Positions 34,817 through 43,407 of a stretch of 64,000 nucleotides of DNA are shown one piece after another; within the stretch, counting starts at the first letter, position 1; the number at the start of each line of letters is the position of its first letter. Under the pieces are notes generated by a model, which did no database searches, had not been told where the DNA came from, and saw only the letters and a list, made by a program, of their open reading frames with translations. This stretch comes from JAAZBW01 sp035647855 (lineage in GTDB: Bacteria > Actinomycetota > Actinomycetes > Actinomycetales > Actinomycetaceae), in NCBI GenBank assembly GCA_035647855.1, contig DASRMP010000070.1, forward strand, positions 12,358-76,357, written 5' to 3'. Both the position numbers and the translations under genes were made by a program.

Positions 34817-35045
34817 TCAACCGATCGGCTGATATTCCACCCGTTTCCAGGTGCGGATCCACTGGCGGACGGCGTCCACAAGGGCTCGGTCGAAGTAGGC
34901 GTGATCTGCTCGAACCCATGACTGGGCGAGGACGTCATGATCGGCGGGGTCCAGAACGGTGAAGGTGAACTCCGAGACGCCTCGCAGGGGTGAGAGCGCC
35001 TCACCGGATCCGGGCCTGATCGTTCGGATCCGGGAGCGGCATGTT
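34817..35045 (-). pseudogene. Unidentified 3' gene fragment
   Basis: A minus frame reads 'GVSEFTFTVLDPADHDVLAQ', 'DHAYFDRALVDAVRQWIRTW' and ends at a stop at 34817-34819. Composition and word pattern look like real protein, but no start is present before the HNH gene end. I do not recognise the family. Confidence 0.3.
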
Positions 35046-35048
35046 TGA

Positions 35049-36854
35049 TCAGAAGGGTGGTGGGCCGGAGTCCTTTGGGGACGGTTGCCCGGAATCTGTT
35101 GGTGGCGGGTCTCGGTCCGCTCCGGGTGGTGGGGTCGAATCTGTTCGTTGAGCAGGGGAGTTTGAGGTGCGGATGCCCGGGGGTTCCTCGGGTTGAGACT
35201 CTCGGATGAGTCTTCGTGGTGGGCGAGGTTTCGGTCCGGTGTAGATGGTGCCGAGTGGGCTCTTCCAGATCCGCCGACTGTTGGTGTTCTCAGTCATGTA
35301 CTGGCCGGCGCCGAGGCTCTTGGCGCGGTGGCACCTGCGGCACAGCAGCATCAGCCGGTGGAGTGCTGTGGTGCCGCCCTTCCACCATTCCTTGAGGTGG
35401 TCTTGTTCGCAGTACAGGGCGGGACTGTCACAGCCGGGCCTGCTGCACGTCTTGTCACGCAGGTCCACCGCGACGGCGATGTGTTTCGGGGGCCGATACT
35501 GGGCTCGCCCGACGTCGAGGGGCCGGCCATCGAACGTGTCCGTGATGATCCGCCGCCACGTCCCACCCGCAGCCAGCAGGATCGCGACCGCGGGCGAGAT
35601 GGGGCCGTACCCCTCCAGCCAAGCACACTCCAGCCGACCATCACGATCCGGGATGGCGCCTGCGGGGGCGGTCAGGTCCGGGCCGGCGGAGGCTGTCAGA
35701 TCCGGAGCTGGGGTGTCGGACTCTTCGGCTCCCATGATCTCGTCGTGGATCCGTCCCAGAGGCGAGGCGTGGCCCTCCCAGTCGGGGAGGGTGCGGGCGA
35801 GGACCTCCAGGGGCACGGTCACGTTGACCCTCGTGGGAGGCACATCCACGTGCCCTCCCACGGTGATGGCAGTCCCCTCCCGCAGCGCTTTCACGGCGAG
35901 GGAGGCGAGAGTATCGGTGCGCAACTCCTGGTGGCTGCGGCTGTCGCCGGCGGCCTTGGCTGCTGTGGCGGACCGCTCCAACACGGTGTTCACGGTGGCG
36001 GCGTGGTCGGCGGGCATGAACACGTTGAACGAGGCCATCCCATCCGCAGCGGGACGCAGCCGGGAGACGTACCGGCGGCGGCGGGCCTTCCCATGCCGCT
36101 CGTCCGCACCCTCCGGATCCAGCTCAACAAGCAGCCGGGCGATCTCACGGGTGATCTCCCGCGGCGTCAGCGACGCGGCCTTCGGGAGGATCTCGTCCTG
36201 GACTGCGAACGCGAGCGGAGCATCCACCCGGGCCAGTGCCTCCGCAATCGCACACGCCTTCTCCACCGACAGGACCCCGGCCACGAACATGTCACCGGTC
36301 TGATACAGCCTGCCGAACACCTGCCGGCCCGCCTTGATCCACCGCGAAACCGTGAACGGGGCGATCCCCAAAGCACTCCCAATCTCCTCAGCCGCGAAAT
36401 TGTGAACAGAGTGGCGATCGGCGAACTCTAACCGCAGATCCTCCGCCAACTCCGTGGCATGCCGCACCAACGCCGCATTTGCCTGATTCGCCAGCAGGGC
36501 CACCGACCCCATCAGGCCGAGCCGATCCGACGGCGTGGGAGCGAAGAACTCCTCATCCAGCAGCGGAGCCACATGCTCAAGCGTCCTAATCGCCGTCAGG
36601 TATCCCGTCTCCACGACGCCCCGCATCGCCGCAGACACAGACGCCGCCTGCTCCAGAGGCGAGAGATCATCGACAGGAGTAGACGGCCCCTGCTCGCCCG
36701 AACCCGCCGGAACATACGGGACAGGCAGACCCGCACACGGCCGCACCACAAGCTCACGACCCACTTTCGCGGCGTCACGGCCGCCGTTGGCAACATCACG
36801 GCCGCCGCGGGCGGCGCCTCCAGCCGACGCGGATTGGTCTCTGTTCCCCTGCAT
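35049..36854 (-). CDS. 13E12-repeat-family DUF222/HNH endonuclease-like protein
   Basis: 601 residues. A glycine/arginine-rich leader is followed by a long helical DUF222 domain (about 65-330), a variable linker with two 'DLTASAG/DLTAPAG' repeats, and a C-terminal HNH domain around 470-530: 'CSRPGCDSPALYCEQDHLKE' then 'LMLLCRRCHRAKS', with the zinc CxxxxC/CxxC pattern and the catalytic His in 'EQDH'. A proline-rich tail ends the chain. Such proteins are abundant, often multicopy and repeat-associated in actinobacteria. Their role is unclear and mobility has been suggested. Here it lies among gene fragments. Confidence 0.85.
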   Translation of the reverse strand: MQGNRDQSASAGGAARGGRDVANGGRDAAKVGRELVVRPCAGLPVPYVPAGSGEQGPSTPVDDLSPLEQAASVSAAMRGVVETGYLTAIRTLEHVAPLLDEEFFAPTPSDRLGLMGSVALLANQANAALVRHATELAEDLRLEFADRHSVHNFAAEEIGSALGIAPFTVSRWIKAGRQVFGRLYQTGDMFVAGVLSVEKACAIAEALARVDAPLAFAVQDEILPKAASLTPREITREIARLLVELDPEGADERHGKARRRRYVSRLRPAADGMASFNVFMPADHAATVNTVLERSATAAKAAGDSRSHQELRTDTLASLAVKALREGTAITVGGHVDVPPTRVNVTVPLEVLARTLPDWEGHASPLGRIHDEIMGAEESDTPAPDLTASAGPDLTAPAGAIPDRDGRLECAWLEGYGPISPAVAILLAAGGTWRRIITDTFDGRPLDVGRAQYRPPKHIAVAVDLRDKTCSRPGCDSPALYCEQDHLKEWWKGGTTALHRLMLLCRRCHRAKSLGAGQYMTENTNSRRIWKSPLGTIYTGPKPRPPRRLIRESQPEEPPGIRTSNSPAQRTDSTPPPGADRDPPPTDSGQPSPKDSGPPPF

Positions 36855-37095
36855 GACTCAAGTCCATCAGGGACCACTGACACGAACCCCGGCCCAAACA
36901 CACCCTGCGAATGTGAACTGCGTCACATCGTACGCGGGTCTGATTTCCGCTCTGCCTCGCGTGCTACGCAGCGCGCTCTTCAAGGAAGAAATGGGGAGAG
37001 CGGCCAAAGGGGATGGCAGCCCGGAGGACAGCACAGCCCGGAGGAGAGTCCGGAGGAGAGTACTGCCCAGGAGCGCCGGCAACCAGACCTACGGA
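36855..37095. other. Intergenic gap upstream of the HNH gene
   Basis: No gene was found. A short purine-rich run of repeated GGAGGA-like units lies around 37019-37065. Confidence 0.4.
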
Positions 37096-37361
37096 TCAGA
37101 AGCCGCCAGGCCAGGCGACTCCGATCACCGCACTGGCACCGAGTATGCCGAGGCGGTCCACCAGTGGTGCAGTGGCGTAGCCGGCCCAGCCCGCTTCCTC
37201 CAGAACAGCACCGAACAGGCATAGGAGGAAGAGCCATGGCAGTAGGGACATTGATGTCGCCGGACCATCGTGGACCACACCGAGGGCAGCTCCGGCGGTG
37301 AGATAGATCGCGAGCACTGCCGGAGGAATGACAACCGTAACAACCTGTCCAGCCTGCCGGC
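37096..37361 (-). pseudogene. Truncated CPBP (CAAX-protease-like) membrane protein fragment
   Basis: The minus frame has two hydrophobic segments and the motif 'FGAVLEEAGWAGYATAPLVD', the EExGWRG-like active-site signature of CPBP/ABI proteases. It stops at 'AWPGGF', before the further conserved histidine motifs. The N terminus is missing against the cyclophilin-like stop. It is a central scrap of the family. Confidence 0.55.
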
Positions 37362-37715
37362 TCACTCCGCTGCGGTGATGGTGACGGTGGTGCCGTCGGC
37401 TATCTCGGGCAGCGCGCCGAGGTCGCTGTCGAGACGGCCGAGCGAGAACAGACCGGGGCCGGATTCGAAGTCGCGGTAGATGATCGCCAGGTTGGCCCAC
37501 GGTGCGTAGTACGAGAGGTCCCCAGCCGTGGCCGCGGTCCCGTCCGGTGCGTCCTTGGTGGACAGCTGCTCGGGGAGCTCGGTGATCTTCTCCGCGCTGT
37601 TGAAGTCCTTCAGAGGCAGGGTGAGGGGGAGAAGGGCTGTGAAGTCGCGGGCCGCGGAGCTGTCGTTCAAGGTCGCAGAGTACTCGGTGCCGTCTACGGT
37701 GAGGATGATGCGCAC
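37362..37715 (-). CDS. Cyclophilin-like-fold protein
   Basis: 117 residues from the GTG at 37715, which has AGGA 8 bases upstream. The pattern 'TVDGTEYSATLNDSSAARDF' then 'PLTLPLKDFNSAEKI', 'LSYYAPWANLAIIYRDF' and 'LDSDLGAL' is that of the small bacterial cyclophilin-like family (TM1367-like beta-barrel). Catalytic isomerase residues of true cyclophilins are not evident. It stands alone, with a 526-bp non-coding region upstream. Confidence 0.75.
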   Translation of the reverse strand: MRIILTVDGTEYSATLNDSSAARDFTALLPLTLPLKDFNSAEKITELPEQLSTKDAPDGTAATAGDLSYYAPWANLAIIYRDFESGPGLFSLGRLDSDLGALPEIADGTTVTITAAE

Positions 37716-38241
37716 GAGAGTTTCCTTTCGTGGGAGATGAACAGGGTATCGCGCGAATGTGCACGATGTCGGTCCGCAGCGGCCCTTCTCGTACCGCCTC
37801 GTGCCGTGGACACGAATGAGGGGCGCACCCGAATGGGTCTGCGCCCCTATCCGCATCTTTCGGCAACCGCCCCCCAGGGATCGCGCTCTTTGAGCCGCTA
37901 ACCCGCGCGCCCTGCCCTTTCCGGAACGGATGCCGAACCTGGCTGACCCCCGGGTGGGAGGCCGGGCTCAGGGGGGAGGAACCTGGCCCGCCGGCCCACG
38001 CCGGGGGTCTATCACCAGTCAGCCGAGCTTTCCGCTCGGCGGGCCCGCCCTTCCCCTCAGTCGGGCGATACCCTCCGCGGGACCGGTGTCGTATCAGTCC
38101 CGCTTGCCGGCTTCCGCGCGAATCCCCTCAGAAGCTTCGGTTGCCGACTGCAATAAATATGCTTTGTGATCCTGAACGCATCCTGAAAATCTCGGGTGCA
38201 TTATCTGGCACTTATGTGGAGAAGTCGGTGATACCTGCTAC
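37716..38241. other. 526-bp non-coding region with three strong hairpins
   Basis: It lies between pmt and the cyclophilin-like gene, both minus strand. Hairpin 1 is 37820-37847 (GGGGCGCA...TGCGCCCC with an inner CCC/GGG). Hairpin 2 is 37945-38009, two imperfect 25-base GC-rich arms. Hairpin 3 is 38022-38040 (GCCGAGC, TTTCC loop, GCTCGGC). An AT-richer patch follows at 38140-38220. No ORF is credible. Confidence 0.6.
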
Positions 38242-40014
38242 CTACCAGGTGAGCAGCCAGGTGTGGACGTGCCAGAACTCGTATCCCACGACCATCCCGG
38301 TCCAGATCGGCCACCAGAAGACGGTCGCGAGGACGGCGAGGATGAGGACCACCGACGAGACCACGATGCCGATGCGCTGCGTGCGAACGCCGTGCTGGTC
38401 ACCCGAACGGAGGCCGGGGAAGCGGAAGCGCCGCGAGCTGCGGAGCGCTTCAGGGTCCCACGCGCTCGCCAGCGGGAGTCGCTGCGTGATGATGCCGATG
38501 GCGTAGGCGAGTGCAAGCGCGACGAACGGCAGGATCGTGATCGTGTAGAAGTTGAAGACCGTGCGGTTCATGTACAGGAACCACGGCAGGTAGGTCGCTG
38601 CGTATCCGGTGAGGATGATCCCGGCGCGTCCGTCGCGGCAGCGAACCGCCAGCCACGTCACGAGCAGCAGGGCCAGCGCGGCGGACCACCAGATGAATGG
38701 GTTGCCGAGTGCCGTGATGACCCCGACGCAACGGTCGGCGCCGCACAGGGCCTGCTGGTCCACGTCGTCGTAGCCCTGCCAGTAGAACAGCGTTGGGCGG
38801 ATCTGCAGGAGCCAGCCGATCGGGTGGGCCTGATAGGTGTGCTCCGAGTCCAGACCGCTGTGGAAGTCGTACATCTGCAGGTGGTACTGCAGGAACGAGT
38901 TCAGCGTGTCCGGCATCCAGGCACGCGGCGGGTGCTGACCGGAGGACCGGAGGTCCGCCGCCCACTGATGCATGTACGAGCCGGGGTGCGTGAACCAGGA
39001 GAACCAGCTGGCGAGGTAGGCGGCGATCGTTGTGGGCACGAAGGCAAGGAATGCGGGGACGCCGCCCCTCAGGATGCTGCCGGACACGGGCCGGCGCACT
39101 CCGAGGAGTCGGCGTGCGCTGAGATCCCAGAGCCATGCGGCGAGTCCGAGGACGGCGGCCGCGTAGAAGCCCGACCACTTGACTCCCGCGGCGCCGCCGA
39201 TGAACACGCCCGCGAGGACGAGCCAGCCACGGAATCCCGTCCCGGGACCTTTCGGGTGCTGCCACCAGTCGTCCGCGGCGTACCGCCGTGCCATGTGCGC
39301 CCGGCTCGCATCGCGATCGCGGAGGACGGCCCAGAAGCCGAGCAGGATGAACAGCGCGAGGAAGACGTCCAGCAGACCGATGCGAGAGAGTGTGAGGCCG
39401 ATGCCGTCGATGGCGACGAGTCCCGCCGTAAGGGTCGCCAGCGTCGCGGAACGGAACAGCCGCAGCGCGATCCGTCCCACAAGGAACACCATCAACGTGC
39501 CCGCCACGGCCGCGGCGAATCGCCAGCCGAGTCCGTTGTCCGCCCCGAACAGGCGCATGCCCAGGGCGATCAGCCATTTGCCGAGTTCGCCGTGCACCAC
39601 GTACGAGGGCACGTCGGTCATCTCGCGGTGGTCGCCCTGATTGAAGTAGTGGTTGGGGTTGTCCTCGTCGATCGGCTCCCACTTGGTGGAGAAGCCGAAC
39701 CTGTCGAGAGTGAAGGCATCCTTCACGTAATACGTCTCGTCGAACATGATGCGTTCGGGATGATCCAGATTCACCAGCCGCAGCACGCCGCCGAGGATCG
39801 TCATCAGGAGAGGTCCCAGCCATCCCCACAGGATGGTCCGGCGCGGCAGGCGCTCCCCGATCTGGAGCAACCCGAGGCGGCCGCGCAGCACGGGTTCTCG
39901 CTGCTGCGGAGTGACCTCCCTCAGCTCGACGCCGTCCCCCCGGCCTCCGCCCTCGGGGACGGATTCCGCTCCGGCTTCTCGGGCGGCGGCGCTGCCGCGG
40001 AGCGGGATGGTCAC
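38242..40014 (-). CDS. pmt: Protein O-mannosyltransferase (GT39, PMT family)
   Basis: 590 residues from GTG. After a charged cytoplasmic leader (to about 60) the chain carries roughly eleven membrane helices. The first extracytoplasmic loop has 'HPERIMFDETYYVKDAF', with the Asp-Glu pair needed for catalysis in the family, and 'HYFNQGDHREMTDVPSYVVH' is also typical. 'HPPRAWMPDTLNSFLQYH' and 'FNFYTITILPF' mark the C-terminal half. Known role: transfer of mannose from polyprenyl-phosphate mannose to Ser/Thr of exported proteins. It is divergent from rsmI with a 51-bp gap, as in many actinobacteria. Confidence 0.92.
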   Translation of the reverse strand: MTIPLRGSAAAREAGAESVPEGGGRGDGVELREVTPQQREPVLRGRLGLLQIGERLPRRTILWGWLGPLLMTILGGVLRLVNLDHPERIMFDETYYVKDAFTLDRFGFSTKWEPIDEDNPNHYFNQGDHREMTDVPSYVVHGELGKWLIALGMRLFGADNGLGWRFAAAVAGTLMVFLVGRIALRLFRSATLATLTAGLVAIDGIGLTLSRIGLLDVFLALFILLGFWAVLRDRDASRAHMARRYAADDWWQHPKGPGTGFRGWLVLAGVFIGGAAGVKWSGFYAAAVLGLAAWLWDLSARRLLGVRRPVSGSILRGGVPAFLAFVPTTIAAYLASWFSWFTHPGSYMHQWAADLRSSGQHPPRAWMPDTLNSFLQYHLQMYDFHSGLDSEHTYQAHPIGWLLQIRPTLFYWQGYDDVDQQALCGADRCVGVITALGNPFIWWSAALALLLVTWLAVRCRDGRAGIILTGYAATYLPWFLYMNRTVFNFYTITILPFVALALAYAIGIITQRLPLASAWDPEALRSSRRFRFPGLRSGDQHGVRTQRIGIVVSSVVLILAVLATVFWWPIWTGMVVGYEFWHVHTWLLTW

Positions 40015-40020
40015 CGGACG

Positions 40021-40026
40021 ATCCTA
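40021..40026 (-). promoter_or_regulatory. -10 box TAGGAT of pmt
   Basis: TAGGAT on the minus strand, then CGTCCG (6 bases) and the GTG at 40014. No ribosome site is present. Confidence 0.5.
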
Positions 40027-40065
40027 GGGGAGCCCTGCGGCAACCGATACGAGAGACTGGGAGGC

Positions 40066-40911
40066 GTGAACATTCCCACCGAGAGCCTCGTGCTCCTCGC
40101 CGCAACGCCGATAGGCGAGACCACGGATGCCCCACCCCGTCTCCTCACCGCGCTCCAGGAGGCAGACGTGGTCGCCGCAGAGGACACGCGGCGGCTCCTC
40201 GCGCTCGCCAAACGCCTCGGCATCCGTATCGGGGGACGGATCGTCTCGCTGCACGAGCACAACGAGTCCGCTCGCGCTGCCGAGGTCGTGGAGGCGGCGG
40301 ATGGCGGCGCTTTCGTCGTCGTCGTTACGGACGCGGGGATGCCGTCCGTGTCCGACCCGGGTTACCGAGTTGCCCGCGCCGCCATCGACGCCGGTGTGCG
40401 AGTCTCGGTCCTGCCCGGTCCATCGGCCGCGCTGACCGCGCTCGCGGTCTCGGGACTGCCCACCGACCGGTTCACGTTCGAGGGATTCCTCCCGCGGCGC
40501 GACGGCGATCGCGACCGTGCCCTGGACGCGCTTGCGCATGATCCGCGCACGATGATCTTCTTCGAGTCACCCAGACGCGTCGGCGTGACGCTTGCCGCAA
40601 TGGCGCGCGCGTTCGGCGGGAATCGACCCGCCGCCGTGTGCCGCGAGCTGACCAAGACACACGAGGAGGTGCTGCGCGGGAGCCTGACGGAGCTCGCGGC
40701 GGCGACAGCAGACGGGGTGCTGGGTGAGGTGACCGTCGTCGTCGCCGGGGCGGACGAGGGGGAGCGGGCGGACGTGGCGGCGGCGACCGCGGAAGTGGGC
40801 GCGCTCGTCGACCTGGGAGTGAGGCTCAAGGACGCGGCGGCGCACGTGGCCGCCCGGACCGGTCTGGGGACTCGGGAGCTCTATCAGCGCGCCCTGGAGG
40901 CGCGGGAGTAG
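40066..40911 (+). CDS. rsmI: 16S rRNA (cytidine(1402)-2'-O)-methyltransferase RsmI
   Basis: 281 residues from GTG. The long frame before it is antisense to pmt. 'LLAATPIGETTDAPPRLLTA' begins the tetrapyrrole-methylase-like fold; 'VVAAEDTRRLLALAKRLGI', 'SLHEHNE', 'VTDAGMPSVSDPGYR' and 'VLPGPSAALTALAVSGL' are the expected SAM-binding and substrate motifs. A short C-terminal helical domain follows. The enzyme methylates C1402 of 16S rRNA with SAM. GGGAGG lies close to the start. It converges on the nicotinamidase gene (1-base gap). Confidence 0.93.
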   Translation: MNIPTESLVLLAATPIGETTDAPPRLLTALQEADVVAAEDTRRLLALAKRLGIRIGGRIVSLHEHNESARAAEVVEAADGGAFVVVVTDAGMPSVSDPGYRVARAAIDAGVRVSVLPGPSAALTALAVSGLPTDRFTFEGFLPRRDGDRDRALDALAHDPRTMIFFESPRRVGVTLAAMARAFGGNRPAAVCRELTKTHEEVLRGSLTELAAATADGVLGEVTVVVAGADEGERADVAAATAEVGALVDLGVRLKDAAAHVAARTGLGTRELYQRALEARE

Positions 40912-40912
40912 G

Positions 40913-41488
40913 TCAGGCGAAGGCCTCCGCGGCCGTCACGTACTCCACGCCGGCGTCCGCCATCCTCTCGCGGGCAAGGACACCGAGTTCCTCGCTCGTG
41001 GGCACGGTCAGGTCCGAGATCACCCGCGTGGCGAGATGCTCCTGGCGGGCATCGATCGCCGTCTCCTTGACGCAGTGCGATTCCGCGATCCCGACGACAT
41101 CGACCTTCCTGATACCCGCGCGGGCGAGGAGTTCCGAAAGGCCGCGGCCCTGCTCGTCCCTGCCCTCGAACCCGGAGTAGGCAGCGGCGTGCTGTCCCTT
41201 CTTGACGGACGCATCCGGCCCGAGGTCCGCCAGCGCCGGGTGGAGTTCGGCCTCACTCGAACCCGCGACGCCGTGGGGCGGCCACGTGTCCACGAAGTCC
41301 GGGGTCGAGGAGAAGTGCTCGCCCGGATCGATGTGCCAGTCCCGCGTGGTCACGACCAGGTCGTAGCGCTCGCGGTTCGCCTCGGCGAACTCCGCGATCC
41401 GTTCGGCGACGGCGTTGCCTCCCTCGACGGCAAGCGCACCGCCCTCGCAGAAAGTGGGCTGGACATCGACGACGATGAGTGCACGCAT
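40913..41488 (-). CDS. pncA: Nicotinamidase (isochorismatase family)
   Basis: 191 residues. Catalytic triad candidates are Asp8 ('IVVDVQ'), Lys97 ('VKKG') and Cys139 ('AESHCVKETA'). The metal site reads 'TRDWHIDPGEHF', with Asp50, His52 and His58. It hydrolyses nicotinamide to nicotinate for NAD salvage, and in mycobacteria it activates pyrazinamide. The consensus around the cysteine is slightly altered (SHC instead of DYC), so another amide cannot be excluded. A probable leaderless promoter lies just upstream. Confidence 0.87.
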   Translation of the reverse strand: MRALIVVDVQPTFCEGGALAVEGGNAVAERIAEFAEANRERYDLVVTTRDWHIDPGEHFSSTPDFVDTWPPHGVAGSSEAELHPALADLGPDASVKKGQHAAAYSGFEGRDEQGRGLSELLARAGIRKVDVVGIAESHCVKETAIDARQEHLATRVISDLTVPTSEELGVLARERMADAGVEYVTAAEAFA

Positions 41489-41494
41489 ACGTCA

Positions 41495-41500
41495 ATGGTA
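41495..41500 (-). promoter_or_regulatory. -10 box TACCAT of the nicotinamidase gene
   Basis: TACCAT, then TGACGT (6 bases), then the ATG at 41488, all on the minus strand. Confidence 0.5.
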
Positions 41501-41592
41501 GTCAAGGGGCCGTCGAACGCACAGGGCGAAACCGAGTTCGGCCTCCGGCCGCGCGCTCCGGCCGGCATTCGAGGCCGCCTCCGCGCACACCC

Positions 41593-41598
41593 TAGGAT
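41593..41598 (+). promoter_or_regulatory. -10 box TAGGAT of metG
   Basis: TAGGAT is followed by a 7-base gap to the ATG at 41606. There is no purine-rich ribosome site. Confidence 0.5.
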
Positions 41599-41605
41599 TG
41601 GGCAC

Positions 41606-43399
41606 ATGGCCTCGATCCTCTCCGCCGTCGCGTGGCCCTACGCGTCGGGCCCCCGCCACATCGGTCACGTCGCCGGATTCGGTATCCCGTCAGACGTCTT
41701 CAGCCGCTACATGCGAATGCGCGGCGACGACGTGCTGATGGTCTCGGGGACCGACGAGCACGGCACGCCGATCCTCGTGGCGGCCGAGCAGCTGGGCCTG
41801 CCTCCGCGGGAACTCGCGGATCGCAACAACGAGCTGATCGTGAAGGACCTGGTGGACCTCGGGCTGTCGTACGACCTCTTCACCCGAACCACCACCACGA
41901 ACCACTACGAGGTCGTTCAGAAGATGTTCCGCGTGGTCCGGGACAACGGCTACCTCGTCGAGCAGATCACCCAGTCGGCGATCAGCCCCTCCACCGGCCG
42001 TACGTTGCCCGACCGCTACATCGAAGGCACCTGCCCGATCTGCGATTACGACGGCGCCCGCGGCGACCAGTGCGACAACTGCGGCAACCAGCTCGATGCC
42101 ACCGACCTCATCAACCCGCGCAGTCGCGTGAACGGCGAGACTCCCAAGTTCGTCGACACCAGCCACTGGTTCCTCGATCTCCCCGCGCTCGCCGAGGAAC
42201 TCGGGACATGGCTTGACGGCCGGGAGGCCACCGGCGAGTGGCGTCCGAACGTCATCAAGTTCTCCCAGCACATCCTCGAGGAGATCCGGCCGCGGGCGAT
42301 CACCCGCGATATCGACTGGGGCATCCCCGTACCGGGCTGGGAGGACCAGCCCACCAAGCGCATCTACGTGTGGTTCGACGCCGTGATCGGCTACCTCTCC
42401 GCCTCGATCGAGTGGGCCCGCCGTTCCGGCGATCCCGAGGCGTGGCGGAAGTGGTGGAACGATCCCGCCGCCCGCTCCTACTACTTCATGGGCAAGGACA
42501 ACATCGTCTTCCACTCCCAGATCTGGCCCGCCGAACTGCTCGGCTACAACGGCCAGGGCGATCACGGCGGCGAACCCGGCGAGTTCGGGGTGCTCAACCT
42601 GCCCACGCAGGTGGTCTCGTCGGAGTTCCTGACGATGGAGGGCGCCAAGTTCTCCACCTCGCGCGGCGTGGTGATCCTCGTGCGCGACTTCCTCGAGCGC
42701 TACCAAGTGGACGCGCTGCGCTATTTCATCTCCGTGGCCGGACCCGAGAACCAGGACTCCGACTTCACGTGGTCCCAGTTCCTGCGCCGCACCAACGGCG
42801 AGCTCGTGGCCGGCTGGGGTAACCTCGTGAACCGCACCGCCGCGATGCTGGCGAAGAACTTCGGCGAGATCCCCGCGCCCGGTGAGCTCGAGGAGATCGA
42901 TCAGAACCTGCTCGGCGCGATCGACGCCGGATTCAAGACCGTTGGAGACTACATCGGGCGCCACCGTTTCAAGGCCGGCATCAGCGAGATCATGCGACTG
43001 GTGGGCGAGGCCAACAAGTACGTGGCCGAGACCGAGCCGTTCAAGCTCAAGGGGGAGCACGAGCGGGAGAGGCTCGCCACGGTGCTGCACACCCTCGCGA
43101 CCGCCGTCGTGAACCTGGATCTCATGTTCTCCCCGTACCTGCCGCACTCATCCAACACCATTGACGCGATGTTCGGCGGGACCGGCGAGATCGCGCCGAT
43201 GCCGCGCTCGGAACTGGTCTCCGACCTGGGCGGCGGTCCGGATCACCTCGTCATCGCCGGTGACTACTCCTCGGTGCCGGCATGGGGCCCGCGTGACGCG
43301 TTCGTCGGCGCTCCCATCGTGAAGCCCACGCCGGTGTTCACGAAGCTCGACGAGTCGATCGTCGAGGAGGAACTCGGCCGTATGGGCCTGGAGGTCTGA
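41606..43399 (+). CDS. metG: Methionyl-tRNA synthetase
   Basis: 597 residues. The class I HIGH motif is at residues 18-21 ('PRHIGH'). The KMSKS loop appears as 'KFSTS' at 348-352. The connective peptide has one zinc knuckle with Cys143, 146, 156 and 159. The anticodon-binding helical domain follows, and there is no C-terminal tRNA-binding (TRBP111-like) extension. It charges tRNA-Met for initiation and elongation. The start is set by the HIGH-proximal ATG; the upstream extension of the frame is antisense to pncA. It is followed after 8 bases by tatD, the common actinobacterial pair. Confidence 0.95.
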   Translation: MASILSAVAWPYASGPRHIGHVAGFGIPSDVFSRYMRMRGDDVLMVSGTDEHGTPILVAAEQLGLPPRELADRNNELIVKDLVDLGLSYDLFTRTTTTNHYEVVQKMFRVVRDNGYLVEQITQSAISPSTGRTLPDRYIEGTCPICDYDGARGDQCDNCGNQLDATDLINPRSRVNGETPKFVDTSHWFLDLPALAEELGTWLDGREATGEWRPNVIKFSQHILEEIRPRAITRDIDWGIPVPGWEDQPTKRIYVWFDAVIGYLSASIEWARRSGDPEAWRKWWNDPAARSYYFMGKDNIVFHSQIWPAELLGYNGQGDHGGEPGEFGVLNLPTQVVSSEFLTMEGAKFSTSRGVVILVRDFLERYQVDALRYFISVAGPENQDSDFTWSQFLRRTNGELVAGWGNLVNRTAAMLAKNFGEIPAPGELEEIDQNLLGAIDAGFKTVGDYIGRHRFKAGISEIMRLVGEANKYVAETEPFKLKGEHERERLATVLHTLATAVVNLDLMFSPYLPHSSNTIDAMFGGTGEIAPMPRSELVSDLGGGPDHLVIAGDYSSVPAWGPRDAFVGAPIVKPTPVFTKLDESIVEEELGRMGLEV

Positions 43400-43407
43400 T
43401 CTCGCCC

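Noticed and set aside
35049..36854. Treating the HNH protein as a phage or CRISPR nuclease
   Set aside because: The DUF222 domain ahead of HNH is diagnostic of the actinobacterial 13E12 family. No phage packaging or cas genes are near.
38263..40065. 600-codon N-terminal extension of RsmI
   Set aside because: It is antisense to pmt. RsmI family length and the GTG at 40066 exclude it.
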